Positions 1 through 9,553 of a DNA stretch of 64,000 nt are shown here, in pieces. Origin of the DNA: Aquimarina agarilytica ZC1 (GTDB lineage: Bacteria; Bacteroidota; Bacteroidia; Flavobacteriales; Flavobacteriaceae); NCBI RefSeq assembly GCF_000255455.1, contig NZ_JH621247.1, forward strand, positions 80,272 to 144,271, read 5' to 3'. The notes below the pieces were generated by a model. The model was not told the origin of the DNA and did no database searches. It saw nothing but the letters and a program-made list of their open reading frames with translations. Made by a program: the position numbers and the translations under genes. The stretch's first letter is position 1; every line of letters starts with the position of its first letter.

Positions 1-1
1 A

Positions 2-745
2 TTATTAATTGCAATACCATCTGCTGTAAAATCATTTAACTATATTACTACATTATGGAAAGGTAATTTACAGTTTAATCCAGGTATGTTATTTTCAATA
101 GGTTTAGTATCTACATTTATAACAGGAGGTTTAACAGGAATTATTTTAGGAGATAGTACATTAGATATTAACGTGCATGATACTTATTTTGTAGTTGCAC
201 ACTTCCACTTAGTAATGGGGATATCTGCATTGTATGGTTTATTCGCAGGGGTTTACCATTGGTTCCCAAAAATGTACGGTCGTATGATGAATAAGAACTT
301 AGGATATGTACACTTTTGGGTAACGGCTATAGGTGCTTATGGAGTTTTCTTTCCAATGCATTTTGTAGGAATGGCTGGATTACCTCGTAGATATTATACG
401 TATACTAATTTCCCATACTTTGATGATTTAGCTGATACCAATGTTTTGATTACTGTTTTTGCAATCATAACTGCAGCAGCTCAATTGGTTTTCTTGTATA
501 ACTTTATATCATCAATTTTTTATGGTAAAAAAGCAACACAAAACCCATGGAAATCAAATACCTTAGAATGGACTACACCAGTTGAGCATGTACACGGTAA
601 CTGGCCCGGTGAACTGCCAACTGTGTATCGTTGGGCATATGATTACAGTAAAACAAATGCTGATGGTGAGTATGTAATAGCAGGTCAGGATTATGCGCCT
701 CAAGTAGTTCCTTTACAGGAAAACGAAGAAGAATTGCATCACTAG
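2..745 (+). CDS. ctaD: Cytochrome c oxidase subunit I, C-terminal part (5' end outside window)
   Basis: This is the C-terminal third of the haem-copper oxidase catalytic subunit, which reduces O2 and pumps protons in the inner membrane. The reading frame is open from base 2, so the gene begins upstream of the window. The conserved run HDTYFVVAHFHLVMG (about bases 178-225) carries the two histidines of the HFH motif that bind haem a3 and haem a. Further hydrophobic segments follow, then a charged cytoplasmic tail ending ENEEELHH. A strong terminator begins 18 bases after the stop, so it is probably the last gene of its cox operon. Assignment is secure; only the 5' end is missing. Confidence 0.95.
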   Translation, partial: LLIAIPSAVKSFNYITTLWKGNLQFNPGMLFSIGLVSTFITGGLTGIILGDSTLDINVHDTYFVVAHFHLVMGISALYGLFAGVYHWFPKMYGRMMNKNLGYVHFWVTAIGAYGVFFPMHFVGMAGLPRRYYTYTNFPYFDDLADTNVLITVFAIITAAAQLVFLYNFISSIFYGKKATQNPWKSNTLEWTTPVEHVHGNWPGELPTVYRWAYDYSKTNADGEYVIAGQDYAPQVVPLQENEEELHH

Positions 746-762
746 GATGTACTTATATATTG

Positions 763-789
763 AAAGCCCTCTTTTAGAGGGCTTTTTTT
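763..789 (+). terminator. Rho-independent terminator after ctaD
   Basis: A perfect 10-bp stem (AAAGCCCTCT / AGAGGGCTTT) with a TTT loop is followed by a T run to base 789. It lies just after the ctaD stop and before ruvB. Confidence 0.9.
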
Positions 790-854
790 GTTTTTGTTAA
801 TTCCTTATTTATGAAGTTTACCTATTTTTATAATCTACATTAGATACAGTTATT

Positions 855-1877
855 TTGAATAGTAATTTAGACGCAACGGGAGAGAATTTTACTCCACAAG
901 AACATGATATTGAAAGAGCTTTACGTCCATTAAGCTTTGGTGACTTTGCGGGACAATCTCAAGTACTCGAAAACTTAGAGATATTTGTAAAAGCCGCTAA
1001 TATGAGAGGGGAGTCTTTGGATCATACGTTGTTTCATGGACCTCCAGGATTAGGAAAAACAACACTTGCTCATATATTGGCAAATGAGCTTGGAGTGGGC
1101 ATTAAAATTACTTCGGGTCCTGTATTGGATAAACCGGGTGATTTGGCAGGATTGTTAACTAATTTAGAGCCCAGAGATGTGTTATTTATTGATGAGATTC
1201 ATCGTTTAAGTCCCGTAGTAGAAGAGTATCTTTATTCGGCAATGGAGGATTTTAAGATTGATATCATGATAGAAAGTGGCCCTAATGCTAGAACAGTTCA
1301 AATTCATTTAGATGAGTTTACTTTAATTGGTGCTACTACACGTTCCGGGTTGTTAACTTCTCCTATGAGAGCACGTTTTGGAATTCAGTCCAGATTACAG
1401 TATTATACTACTGAATTATTGGCAGGAATTGTAGAACGAAGTGCTTCGATATTAAATGTACCTATTGATGAACGAGCTGCATTCGAAATTGCAGGTCGTA
1501 GTAGAGGAACACCTAGGATAGCTAATGCATTATTGCGTAGGGTACGTGATTTTGCCCAAATTAAAGGGAATGGATCTATTGATATTGAAATATCTAGATT
1601 TGCGCTTAAAGCGCTTAATGTAGATGCTCATGGTTTGGATGAAATGGATAATAAGATTTTAACCACACTTATTGATAAGTTTAAAGGTGGACCTGTTGGA
1701 ATCACTACACTGGCTACCGCAGTTAGTGAAAGTGCCGAAACTATTGAAGAGGTTTATGAGCCTTTTCTAATTCAGCAAGGTTTTATTATGCGTACACCTC
1801 GTGGAAGGGAAGTAACGGAATTAGCCTATACACATTTAGGAAAGACAAGAGGTTCTGTTCAAGGGGGCTTGTTTTAA
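855..1877 (+). CDS. ruvB: Holliday junction branch migration ATPase RuvB
   Basis: RuvB is the hexameric AAA+ motor that, with RuvA, drives branch migration of Holliday junctions. The 340-residue length is normal. Visible motifs are the RuvB N-terminus [15 protein letters not shown] (residues 20-34), Walker A GPPGLGKT (62-69), Walker B DEIH (113-116), and a C-terminal winged helix ending in the RuvB-typical RGxVQGGLF form. The start is a TTG at 855: translation from it gives the full conserved N-terminus and no ATG lies suitably upstream. Following ctaD is a usual arrangement in Flavobacteriaceae. The stop codon overlaps a long hairpin terminator. Confidence 0.96.
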   Translation: MNSNLDATGENFTPQEHDIERALRPLSFGDFAGQSQVLENLEIFVKAANMRGESLDHTLFHGPPGLGKTTLAHILANELGVGIKITSGPVLDKPGDLAGLLTNLEPRDVLFIDEIHRLSPVVEEYLYSAMEDFKIDIMIESGPNARTVQIHLDEFTLIGATTRSGLLTSPMRARFGIQSRLQYYTTELLAGIVERSASILNVPIDERAAFEIAGRSRGTPRIANALLRRVRDFAQIKGNGSIDIEISRFALKALNVDAHGLDEMDNKILTTLIDKFKGGPVGITTLATAVSESAETIEEVYEPFLIQQGFIMRTPRGREVTELAYTHLGKTRGSVQGGLF

Positions 1878-1948
1878 CTAGTATGTTTAAAGCATTAAAA
1901 GTAGGGTGTAAAAGTAAGACACCCTATTTTTAATGCTTTAAACTAGTT
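1876..1948. terminator. Long bidirectional terminator between ruvB and the LRR gene
   Basis: An inverted repeat of about 30 bp per arm begins in the ruvB stop codon (AACTAGT...TTTAAAGCATTAAAA...TAGGGTGT) and returns to end AAACTAGTT, with a 4-base bulge, one G-T pair and a 9-base loop. It sits between two convergent genes, so it can end transcription from both sides. It is much longer than the other terminators in the window. Confidence 0.8.
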
Positions 1949-4489
1949 TTAAAGTTTAATTAGCTGAGTAGTAAATAGACCTTTATTAGTTTGAATTTTT
2001 ACAAAATAAGTATTAGGAAATAAATAGCTTATGTTCATTGTGCGCATAATTCCCGGGAAAAATCCTACTATATTACCATTAATATCATATAGGGTAATTG
2101 TAGTAGGTTTTATATTTGTATCCAATAACTCAAGGTTTATTATGCCTGTTGTGGGATTAGGAGTTAAAGAAAAGTAATCGGAAAATGTAGGGACTTCAAT
2201 AACTTCTCTTTTCACTGTTACAATTTCATCTTCGGTGATTACAGGAGGATTAAAATCAAAATAAATACCAGCCCCATTAACAATTTGATCACCTTCAACT
2301 AAGTTATCTTTTGATTTAATTTTAAATAGCACATAACCATCATTATTAGCATCATCAAAAGGGAGGTTAATATTGTTGAAATGGAAATTTACAACCTTAT
2401 TATTAGTCACAGTAGTAGTAAATAAATGACTAGAATTTAAAGGGCTAAAAGATTTAATGTCAAGTTTTGTGGTATCAATATCATCCTGAACTCTAATGTT
2501 AACCGCTTCAGCTGTTCCTTTGTTTTCAAAACGAATTAAATAATGTAAATACTCACCTACATCATCAGGGTCTAATATGTCCCCTTCAAGACAAGTTTTA
2601 TCATTAGGATCGTATGAGTTAACAACAGTTTGAGTTAGTTTAGCGATGTTATTTTCTGGAGTTTCTTCATCTAGAGATGCTGTTACTTTAGCTGTATAAT
2701 TGAGTATATCTCCATTGTTTAAAGCAGGACTATCAGTAGGAGTGTTTAACCTATAAGTAACAATAATATCTTTGGATTGCATAGGAGCAAGGTTTGTGAA
2801 ACTCCAAGTTAATAAGCCATTAGTATTACTATCTATTGTTGGGCTTGCTGTTGAGTAGGTTAACACGTCATTTTGATATGTCAAAGTTACCTCTCCCGAC
2901 TGAGTTGTTGTACCAATATTTTTATAAGTTACTTTGTATATGGCACTAAAACCAGGTCTAGCTCTTGTAAGTGGAATAATAGAAATTTCAAGGTCATTAA
3001 AAACACCTACAGGTTGAATACAAAAATCAGTAGTAATAGAATCAATTTGTTCAGGAATATTGAAAGAATCATTTATTGGATCAAAAATGATAGTAGGAAA
3101 AAAAGTAAAATAAGCCGAATTAGCTATGTTGTTAAACATTAAATAATTATTTCCATCAGGGACGTGAAAAGTGTATTCTCCTTCTCTATCAGGGAAAACA
3201 GTATAAAAGCCTGCTGGTCCAGCCAATGAAAAGCTAACACTTTCGGTAAAAGCTTCATCTTGGTTATCACAGCCATCACTTTCATTATCGTAAGTGACAC
3301 TACCAGAAATTCTATTGTGAGGGGTTTCACAATCGTTTGATAATAACACATCAGTTTGATTAGCTTCTTTTAAGAGCTCATATATAGCGCTTAAATATTG
3401 TTGATCAGCACAAATGAATTCTAAGTTTTGTCGATTATTATATAGTCTGATATTAATTTCACCATTTGCTCTAAATTGAAAAGGTTGTCCTGTCATATAA
3501 ACTTTTTTTAAGTTTCTGTTAGAGTCAAAATGAAAATTCAGAAGTTGGCATTTGCGTACATCAATTGTTTCTAATAAGTTACTATTTAAATGTAAGTACT
3601 GAATTTTAGTGTTTTCTGAAAGATTAATAGTATTTATTTTGTTGTTATTAAGATATAAATAAATTAGTTCTTTGTTATTAGTAACATTAATAGTTGATAT
3701 TTGGTTTTGTCCCGCAGATATAAGTTCTAATAAAGTATTGTTGTTTACGTTTAGTTCTGTTATTTGGTTGATTCCAATATTTAATCGCTCTAACTTTGGA
3801 TTGTTTGTAATGTTAATGTTAGTCAATTGATTATTTCTAACATATAGTGTTTTTAGTTCTGGATTCTGTGAAACATCTAATTCAGTAATAATATTATTGC
3901 TTAAAAATAAACTTTCGAGTTTTGAATTATTTGATACATCTATTTGAGAAAAATTATTACTAAATAACGATAGATTTTTCAATAAGATGTTTTTAGATAA
4001 ATTTATAACACTCAAATTGGCTTCGTGTGCAGCCAGTTCTTCTAATTTTACATTTTTAGTAATATCAATAGAAGAAATTTGGGTTATAGAAATAATTAAT
4101 TCTTTTAAATTAATATTTTGGCTAACATCTAAGTTGGTAATAGGGTTTTTACCTATATTAAATTTTTGTAATAGTTTATTGTTCGAAATATCAATTTCTT
4201 GAATATTATTACTAAACAGAGAGAGTTCTTCTAACTTAGTAAAGTTCTCTATTCCTTTAACGCTAGTTAAGTTTTTTAGATTTAAATTGATTCTTTTTAT
4301 ATAGCTAGCTTCTTGCGAGTCAATTTGTCCATCATTATTCCTATCTAATGAATACCATGTACCATTATCATTATAGGTGATTTCTAATAGCGCAGCTTTA
4401 AAGTTAGGATCAGGGAAATCAATAATTTGTGCATTTCCGGTAGTAAATAAGCATACTGTCATGCTCAAAAATAAAAGTAAATTTTTCAT
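1949..4489 (-). CDS. Secreted leucine-rich-repeat protein with T9SS sorting domain
   Basis: An 846-residue secreted protein. Residues 1-20 form a signal peptide ending TTGNAQ. Residues about 65-340 are a run of roughly 21-residue leucine-rich repeats of the form L..L.VSNN.I..I/L, a solenoid that usually serves protein or glycan binding. About 390-470 looks like an SdrD-B/CNA-type beta domain (ISGSVTYDNESDGC start). About 490-760 holds DUF11-like domains with the SYDPNDK motif common in Bacteroidota surface proteins. The last ~75 residues (PNPTTGIINLELLD...) are a type A T9SS sorting domain, which directs crossing of the outer membrane and surface attachment or release. No enzymatic motif was seen; a role in adhesion is inference. 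Confidence 0.85.
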   Translation of the reverse strand: MKNLLLFLSMTVCLFTTGNAQIIDFPDPNFKAALLEITYNDNGTWYSLDRNNDGQIDSQEASYIKRINLNLKNLTSVKGIENFTKLEELSLFSNNIQEIDISNNKLLQKFNIGKNPITNLDVSQNINLKELIISITQISSIDITKNVKLEELAAHEANLSVINLSKNILLKNLSLFSNNFSQIDVSNNSKLESLFLSNNIITELDVSQNPELKTLYVRNNQLTNINITNNPKLERLNIGINQITELNVNNNTLLELISAGQNQISTINVTNNKELIYLYLNNNKINTINLSENTKIQYLHLNSNLLETIDVRKCQLLNFHFDSNRNLKKVYMTGQPFQFRANGEINIRLYNNRQNLEFICADQQYLSAIYELLKEANQTDVLLSNDCETPHNRISGSVTYDNESDGCDNQDEAFTESVSFSLAGPAGFYTVFPDREGEYTFHVPDGNNYLMFNNIANSAYFTFFPTIIFDPINDSFNIPEQIDSITTDFCIQPVGVFNDLEISIIPLTRARPGFSAIYKVTYKNIGTTTQSGEVTLTYQNDVLTYSTASPTIDSNTNGLLTWSFTNLAPMQSKDIIVTYRLNTPTDSPALNNGDILNYTAKVTASLDEETPENNIAKLTQTVVNSYDPNDKTCLEGDILDPDDVGEYLHYLIRFENKGTAEAVNIRVQDDIDTTKLDIKSFSPLNSSHLFTTTVTNNKVVNFHFNNINLPFDDANNDGYVLFKIKSKDNLVEGDQIVNGAGIYFDFNPPVITEDEIVTVKREVIEVPTFSDYFSLTPNPTTGIINLELLDTNIKPTTITLYDINGNIVGFFPGIMRTMNISYLFPNTYFVKIQTNKGLFTTQLIKL

Positions 4490-4894
4490 AAGAATTTAGT
4501 TATTAAAATAGATTTAAGTTTAAGTGAAGATACCTTTGATTTGTAAATGTTTAGTTATCAATATGTTAAATGTTGTTGTGTTGAGTTACAAAGATTTGTT
4601 AATTCAAGGTTTGAATGAATTTAGAGTAGAGAAAAAATGATGGTTATGGTGTTATATAGGAAAGCAAATTAAAGAAAAACAAAAGTTAGATTGTTTTATA
4701 TCAAAATAGAGTGGAGTTAGTTTAGAATAGTAAAAGGAAATTACATATGTAAATTGATTTTAATGTGGATAGGCTTAGATGTGTTAATATTTTATTGAAA
4801 AACTAGTTTTTGATTAGGTGAGTTTGTTGTAAAATTTAAAACATTTACTAGATATTTATCATTTTGTATAGAGCTTAAAAAGCAGAATTTATAT
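4490..4894. other. 405-bp intergenic region, no gene seen
   Basis: An AT-rich gap between the LRR gene and the flippase gene, both on the minus strand. It must hold the LRR gene promoter, but no TAnnTTTG box with a matching TTG element was recognised, and no clear terminator for the upstream glycan operon either. Confidence 0.5.
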
Positions 4895-6178
4895 TTATTC
4901 TTTTGTAAAGAAATATTTCCTGAACCATATAACAAGTACAAAAAAATAGGAACTATAACATACTAAATACCCAATGGCAGCACCTTCGTATCCGTAATTG
5001 TTTATAAAATAAATACTAGAAAAATACCATATTACCGCAGATAATATTTCGGTAAAAACGTAACTTTTCGTCATTTTTTTTGCCATAAATTGATAAGCAA
5101 GTACCGAGGATAAAATTCTAAAAAAATCACCTGTTAATTGCCAAGAAAATAACCGTTGCATAGGTAAAAATTCTGATGTCAATAGGAGCTTAATAAAAAA
5201 GACTCTAAAGAAATAGAGTATAAGCAGTCCTATAATTACTAGTGGCATTAATGTTTTATAAAAGCTAAAAATTTCTTGTTTAAATTGTTTTGTAGTTTTT
5301 ACAGCCGATAGTTTAGGAAATAAATATAAACTGAGTAATGAAGTAACAAATACTAAATAATAATTAGAAATTCGATTCATAGCTTCCCAATAACCCATTT
5401 GGGTTAAGCCTTCAACATCTACAATATGATTTCTGATAGCAATAATAGTTGGAGGAATAATAACAGCGGTTAACAATGCCATTAAACTGTATTCTATTAG
5501 CTTTTTAGAGTAGTCCCAACTTATATTAGATGCTTTTAAAAGTTGTACGAAGCTTTTTTGCTTAAATATGATGATCAAAGTAATAAATAATGCAAGGGCA
5601 GGGGTGATTACTATAGCATAAAGCATTCCCTCTAGTCTGTATTGCCATAGTAAAATAACAGTTACAATTAGACTAAAAACTGTCGTTGTAATATTGAGTA
5701 TGGTATATACTTTATAACGGGAAAAACCATTTATAATAGCCAAACAAAAATAGTCGACAATCATTAATGAAATTCCTGCAGCTAATATTTTGATAACATG
5801 TGCATAATCCGAAGAATTTAATACATAACTACTCCAAAATGGCGCAAAAAAATATAAAATCATAGATGTGCCTAACATGGCTATAAAGCCTAAATAATAG
5901 CTAGTAGATAAGATTTTACTTAATTCTTTGATATTATTTTTATGTTCTGCAACATATTTAACAACGCCGTTATAAAAACCTAATGAAGCGATGGTTTGAA
6001 TACTATTTATAAAACTACGAAGGTTACCAATAATGCCTAAACCTTGTGGTCCTATAAAAATAGCAATAGCTTTTGATAAAATAAAGCCTGTAACTAAACG
6101 GACAAGAACGGCAATCGAATTGATTGACATTACTTTTAGTAATTGTTTATTAGGAGTGTAATTTTTTATTCCTGGCAT
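4895..6178 (-). CDS. Wzx-type polysaccharide flippase (O-antigen translocase)
   Basis: A 427-residue polytopic membrane protein of the MOP superfamily with about 12 hydrophobic segments. The N-terminal signature (VLVRLVTGFILSKAIAIFIG, then PQGLGIIGNLRSF) is typical of the Wzx/RfbX O-antigen translocases of Bacteroidota. It should flip undecaprenyl-diphosphate-linked oligosaccharide across the inner membrane. Its first codons overlap the end of the aminotransferase gene by 13 bases, so the two are probably translated together. It is the most downstream gene of the minus-strand glycan operon 9361-4895. No Wzy polymerase is obvious next to it. Confidence 0.85.
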   Translation of the reverse strand: MPGIKNYTPNKQLLKVMSINSIAVLVRLVTGFILSKAIAIFIGPQGLGIIGNLRSFINSIQTIASLGFYNGVVKYVAEHKNNIKELSKILSTSYYLGFIAMLGTSMILYFFAPFWSSYVLNSSDYAHVIKILAAGISLMIVDYFCLAIINGFSRYKVYTILNITTTVFSLIVTVILLWQYRLEGMLYAIVITPALALFITLIIIFKQKSFVQLLKASNISWDYSKKLIEYSLMALLTAVIIPPTIIAIRNHIVDVEGLTQMGYWEAMNRISNYYLVFVTSLLSLYLFPKLSAVKTTKQFKQEIFSFYKTLMPLVIIGLLILYFFRVFFIKLLLTSEFLPMQRLFSWQLTGDFFRILSSVLAYQFMAKKMTKSYVFTEILSAVIWYFSSIYFINNYGYEGAAIGYLVCYSSYFFVLVIWFRKYFFTKE

Positions 6179-7284
6179 GTATAATTGTTTAATACCTGAA
6201 TAATATAATCAATTTCTGACACCTCTAAAATTGGATTTAGTGGAATGCTAACTATTTCGTTACTTATTTTTTCGGTTATGGGAAATGATTGATTTTTAAA
6301 TTCATTTGTAAGTGCCTTTTGTTTATGAGGAGGAATTGGGTAATGAATCATATGACCTATTTGGTTTTCATTTAAATAGTTGCAAAAATTAATTCTATTT
6401 TTTACCCTTATAACATAAACATAAAAAACATGATTTTTACTACCATTCCAAAATGGCAATTTTATGTTTTCATTTGTTATTTCATTTGAATATCTAAGGG
6501 CAATTTCTCTACGTTTGTTATTGTCATCATCTAATAAATTTAATTTTTCAATTAAAAAGGCAGCCTGAAGTTCATCCAAACGAGAATTGATCCCGATTAA
6601 TTCATTTCTATATTTTTCCGATGTACCGTAGTTCCTTAATTTTTTTATACAATTAGCTAATTCGGTGTTATTGGTAGTAATAGCGCCACCATCACCTAAA
6701 GCACCAAGGTTTTTTGAAGGATAAAAGCTAAAAGCAGCTGCATGAGCAATGCTTCCCGCTTTATTTCCATTTTGATCAATAGCTCCGTGTGCTTGAGCGG
6801 CATCGGCAATTAAAAGTAATTGCGCATTTGAGCAAAATTCTTTCAATTCATCCATTCCATAAACTTGACCGTACAAATGGGTTGTAATTATTGCCTTAAT
6901 TTTAGGGGTGATTTTTTGTTGCACATTCCTCACATTAATAATAAAAGAGTCTTCATCTGGTTCAATTAAAACAGGAATGAGTCCCGCTTGTTTTACAGAA
7001 AGTAGGGTTGCAATAAATGTGTTTGCGGGTACAATTACTTGATCACCTATATTTAATTTCCCTAGTTCGATATAAGCTTTTAATATGAGCGTAAGTGCGT
7101 CTAATCCATTGCCCGTACCAATACAGAAAGAAACATTACAATAACTAGCAAAAGCATTTTCAAATTCAGTTAGTTTAGTGCCTAAAATATAATGTCCACT
7201 AGTTAAGAATGTATCAAATTGTGATTTGAAATTGTTTTCAAATCGTTTGTTGAGTTTGTGTAGATTTAAAAAAGGTATTCTCAT
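6166..7284 (-). CDS. DegT/DnrJ/EryC1/StrS sugar aminotransferase, FdtB-like
   Basis: A PLP-dependent nucleotide-sugar aminotransferase of 372 residues, normal for the family. It has the GTGNGLDAL segment, the PLP-ring aspartate in DAAQAHGA (D161) and the Schiff-base lysine K191 in FSFYPSKNLGALGDGG. The overall sequence resembles FdtB/QdtB, which transaminate dTDP-3-keto-6-deoxyhexoses. An FdtA-like ketoisomerase is encoded 10 kb away (17700-18128), which supports a dTDP-3-amino-3,6-dideoxyhexose product. Exact sugar stereochemistry cannot be read from the sequence. It lies between the hydrolase gene and the flippase gene in one minus-strand operon. Confidence 0.85.
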   Translation of the reverse strand: MRIPFLNLHKLNKRFENNFKSQFDTFLTSGHYILGTKLTEFENAFASYCNVSFCIGTGNGLDALTLILKAYIELGKLNIGDQVIVPANTFIATLLSVKQAGLIPVLIEPDEDSFIINVRNVQQKITPKIKAIITTHLYGQVYGMDELKEFCSNAQLLLIADAAQAHGAIDQNGNKAGSIAHAAAFSFYPSKNLGALGDGGAITTNNTELANCIKKLRNYGTSEKYRNELIGINSRLDELQAAFLIEKLNLLDDDNNKRREIALRYSNEITNENIKLPFWNGSKNHVFYVYVIRVKNRINFCNYLNENQIGHMIHYPIPPHKQKALTNEFKNQSFPITEKISNEIVSIPLNPILEVSEIDYIIQVLNNYTCQE

Positions 7285-7311
7285 TTAGTAAATGAATAAA
7301 GAAATTATCAA

Positions 7312-8421
7312 CTATTTTTTGAATAGTTTTTTTTCAATTATTTGATGTGAAAATTCAGATATTTTATGTTCAAAATGTGTACTATCAATAATTACTTTAA
7401 ATTCAGAACTAGGGCTTAACTTTTTAACTTTTTCTTCAACAAAAGAAGCATAGCTTTTATACATATAGCCTGAGCAGCATTTCGGGTCGTATAAATTCAA
7501 AATTTGATACTGTTTTCTGTTTTCTCCTAGACACGATAAAATATACATATCTAGATAATTTACTTTTTTAAATAAAGCGCTATGGGCTCCTTCGAAATGG
7601 CCATAATTTAAATAAGGATCTTGAAATCGAATATACATTGGATAAGTTCCAGCAACGGGAAAACTATTTTTTATTCGTTCATCTATTGCGGCAGCTATGG
7701 TAGTTGCCCATCCTCCTCCACTAATACCAATCATATTAATCTCATTGTACCCTTTTGATTCAAGTATATCTAAAATGTTAATAATCGGATTGATAAAAAA
7801 ACTAATAGGATCATCTAGATGTTCCATAAATTTGTGGTTATTTAAAACTACATTACCAAATTTTTTTAAATAAATGCTGGGAGTATTATTAAAGCCTACC
7901 AAAGGTAAATCAAGTGCTGCTACTGTGAAACCTTGTTTAACTAAAAAATGAATAGTTTTTTTTCCTAACAAAAAATTTCCTCTATGACCTTGATGATAGA
8001 TAAAAGATTTGCCATTACTTTTTTTTGGATAAAAAATATAAGCTATTGAATTTATATGATATGATTGTTCAATATAGACTTTATCAATGTTTGCTAAATT
8101 TTCTAAATTATTATAATCTTTGTCAAAAATGTTTTTTTTGATCTTATATGATGAAGTTTTATTACCAAAAATAGTTTTTCTTAGTTCAGCTCTTATTTCG
8201 GTATAATTATCTTTTGTAACGGATAATATACTATCTAAGTTTGGAACGTGTAAGTCTGTAACATCGTATGCATTTTTTTTTAGAATTTTTAATTTAATAT
8301 TCTGATTTATATTTCTTAATTGGTTGTAAGGAAATAATTTATATTGAGTGATGATCATACCTAAAAAAATAGATATAGGCACAATTAAAGATATATGTAA
8401 AATACTAAATTTAAACTTCAT
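7312..8421 (-). CDS. Membrane-anchored alpha/beta hydrolase of the glycan cluster
   Basis: A 369-residue protein with one N-terminal membrane segment (about residues 7-26) and an alpha/beta-hydrolase-like domain outside. The nucleophile elbow is GISGGGW with S235; the likely partners are D312 (NLYDPKCC) and H349 (DSTHFEH). The oxyanion region may be HQGHRGN (143-149). The fold resembles acyl esterases and dienelactone-hydrolase-like enzymes. Its start overlaps the FemAB-like gene by 11 bases and it sits inside the glycan operon. A role in removing or moving an acyl group on the surface glycan is inference; substrate unknown. Confidence 0.65.
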   Translation of the reverse strand: MKFKFSILHISLIVPISIFLGMIITQYKLFPYNQLRNINQNIKLKILKKNAYDVTDLHVPNLDSILSVTKDNYTEIRAELRKTIFGNKTSSYKIKKNIFDKDYNNLENLANIDKVYIEQSYHINSIAYIFYPKKSNGKSFIYHQGHRGNFLLGKKTIHFLVKQGFTVAALDLPLVGFNNTPSIYLKKFGNVVLNNHKFMEHLDDPISFFINPIINILDILESKGYNEINMIGISGGGWATTIAAAIDERIKNSFPVAGTYPMYIRFQDPYLNYGHFEGAHSALFKKVNYLDMYILSCLGENRKQYQILNLYDPKCCSGYMYKSYASFVEEKVKKLSPSSEFKVIIDSTHFEHKISEFSHQIIEKKLFKK

Positions 8422-9361
8422 TAGTTTGGTCTATTGAAAGTTGATAAAAATCTTGAAGATACTGATTACAACCCAATTCTTCTTTTTGTTTTAATAAGCT
8501 TATATTTCCAGCTATAATACCCATATCGAAAAACTTATATCCTTCACTTTTATATTTTTTTATTAAATAGATAAAGAGAAATTCTAAAGCCCTTAGCTTT
8601 TCTCCATCGTTAGTTGTTGCTCCATATTGAGACTTTACAACGGTATCTGTTTTAAAAATAGTAATTCCAGCTAGTAATTTATTTTCTAAAAAAATATTAA
8701 ACTGTTTGATGTTATTAGGGAATTTACTTTTTAAAAATAATATTTCGCTTTCTGTATGAACAGGTTTAGCATTGTGTTTTGTTTTTAGTCTAGGTTTTAA
8801 AATTTCCTCCCAAAAGTCAGTAAAATTATCTGTTTCTATAATCTTAAAATTTAAGTGTTGATTTTTCTTATAATTTTTAAGTTTAGTTTTATGTATTTCA
8901 AATGGCAAGTTATAGTCAATGGCAAAATTTTGCTCCCTTCTAAAAATTTTAGCTCCAAGCTTGAGGAATAATGATTCTAATTCAAAACTAGGCGCTTTAT
9001 GATAAAATACAGGAAGTGTTTTTATCCGAATTGTTGAAAATTGATTCCTTTTCAAATATTCTATAATAGTCAAAAAAATAGTTTCAACTTTTGTTACACC
9101 AATACTTTTTAAAAGTAGTAATCCTCCATAAGTAAGCCCTTGGTGGGAATAGAAAGTAGTATCATTTTTATTCGCAGGAACTAAAGCAACAATAGTTTGT
9201 TTTCTTAATACAAGTAAAGAATGATCTTCAAAACGATCATTATGATACTCCATAAAATCTCGATGGAATAAAAAAGTGCTGTTTTTACTATTTTCAATAA
9301 AAGTATTCCAGCTTTGATAATGTGTTTTATTGTATTTTTTTACGGTATATTGTTGAATCAT
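8411..9361 (-). CDS. FemAB/GNAT-like aminoacyl- or acyltransferase of the glycan cluster
   Basis: A 316-residue soluble protein with the doubled-GNAT layout of the FemAB/CelD group: an N-terminal part (YQSWNTFIENSKNSTFLFHR, YGGLLL) and a C-terminal part with GATTNDGEKLRALEFLFIYL and YKFFDMGI. Such proteins transfer amino acids or acyl groups and are common in Bacteroidota polysaccharide loci. It is the first gene of the minus-strand operon and overlaps the hydrolase gene by 11 bases, so it may act on the same glycan, for example on an amino sugar made by the FdtA/FdtB pair. The substrate is not deducible from sequence. Confidence 0.65.
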   Translation of the reverse strand: MIQQYTVKKYNKTHYQSWNTFIENSKNSTFLFHRDFMEYHNDRFEDHSLLVLRKQTIVALVPANKNDTTFYSHQGLTYGGLLLLKSIGVTKVETIFLTIIEYLKRNQFSTIRIKTLPVFYHKAPSFELESLFLKLGAKIFRREQNFAIDYNLPFEIHKTKLKNYKKNQHLNFKIIETDNFTDFWEEILKPRLKTKHNAKPVHTESEILFLKSKFPNNIKQFNIFLENKLLAGITIFKTDTVVKSQYGATTNDGEKLRALEFLFIYLIKKYKSEGYKFFDMGIIAGNISLLKQKEELGCNQYLQDFYQLSIDQTNEV

Positions 9362-9501
9362 TTTTTGGAATAAATAATTTTAGATATTCTTTACGAGAAT
9401 AGTATTTTTTAATATAAAATAATCTAATGCATAACTATATTATATATAATTTAGCCAATATAGAAAAATATTAGTACGATTTACCGTTGATATGAGCAGA
9501 A

Positions 9502-9529
9502 TTATCACAGTAAATTTTTACTGTGATAA
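9502..9529. promoter_or_regulatory. Perfect 13-bp dyad upstream of the GT-C-like gene
   Basis: The arms TTATCACAGTAAA and TTTACTGTGATAA are separated by two bases. The site lies in the 192-bp gap between the divergent FemAB-like gene (start 9361) and the membrane-protein gene (start 9554), 25 bases before the latter. It could be a dimeric repressor operator or a hairpin in the leader; no long T run follows, so a terminator is less likely. Confidence 0.45.
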
Positions 9530-9553
9530 ATTAAAATTTGATAAGGCTGCTCC

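Noticed and set aside
9502..9529. Inverted repeat near glycan genes as the end of an invertible promoter
   Set aside because: Invertible promoters need two inverted copies flanking a promoter segment and usually a recombinase; here the arms are two bases apart and no integrase is seen.
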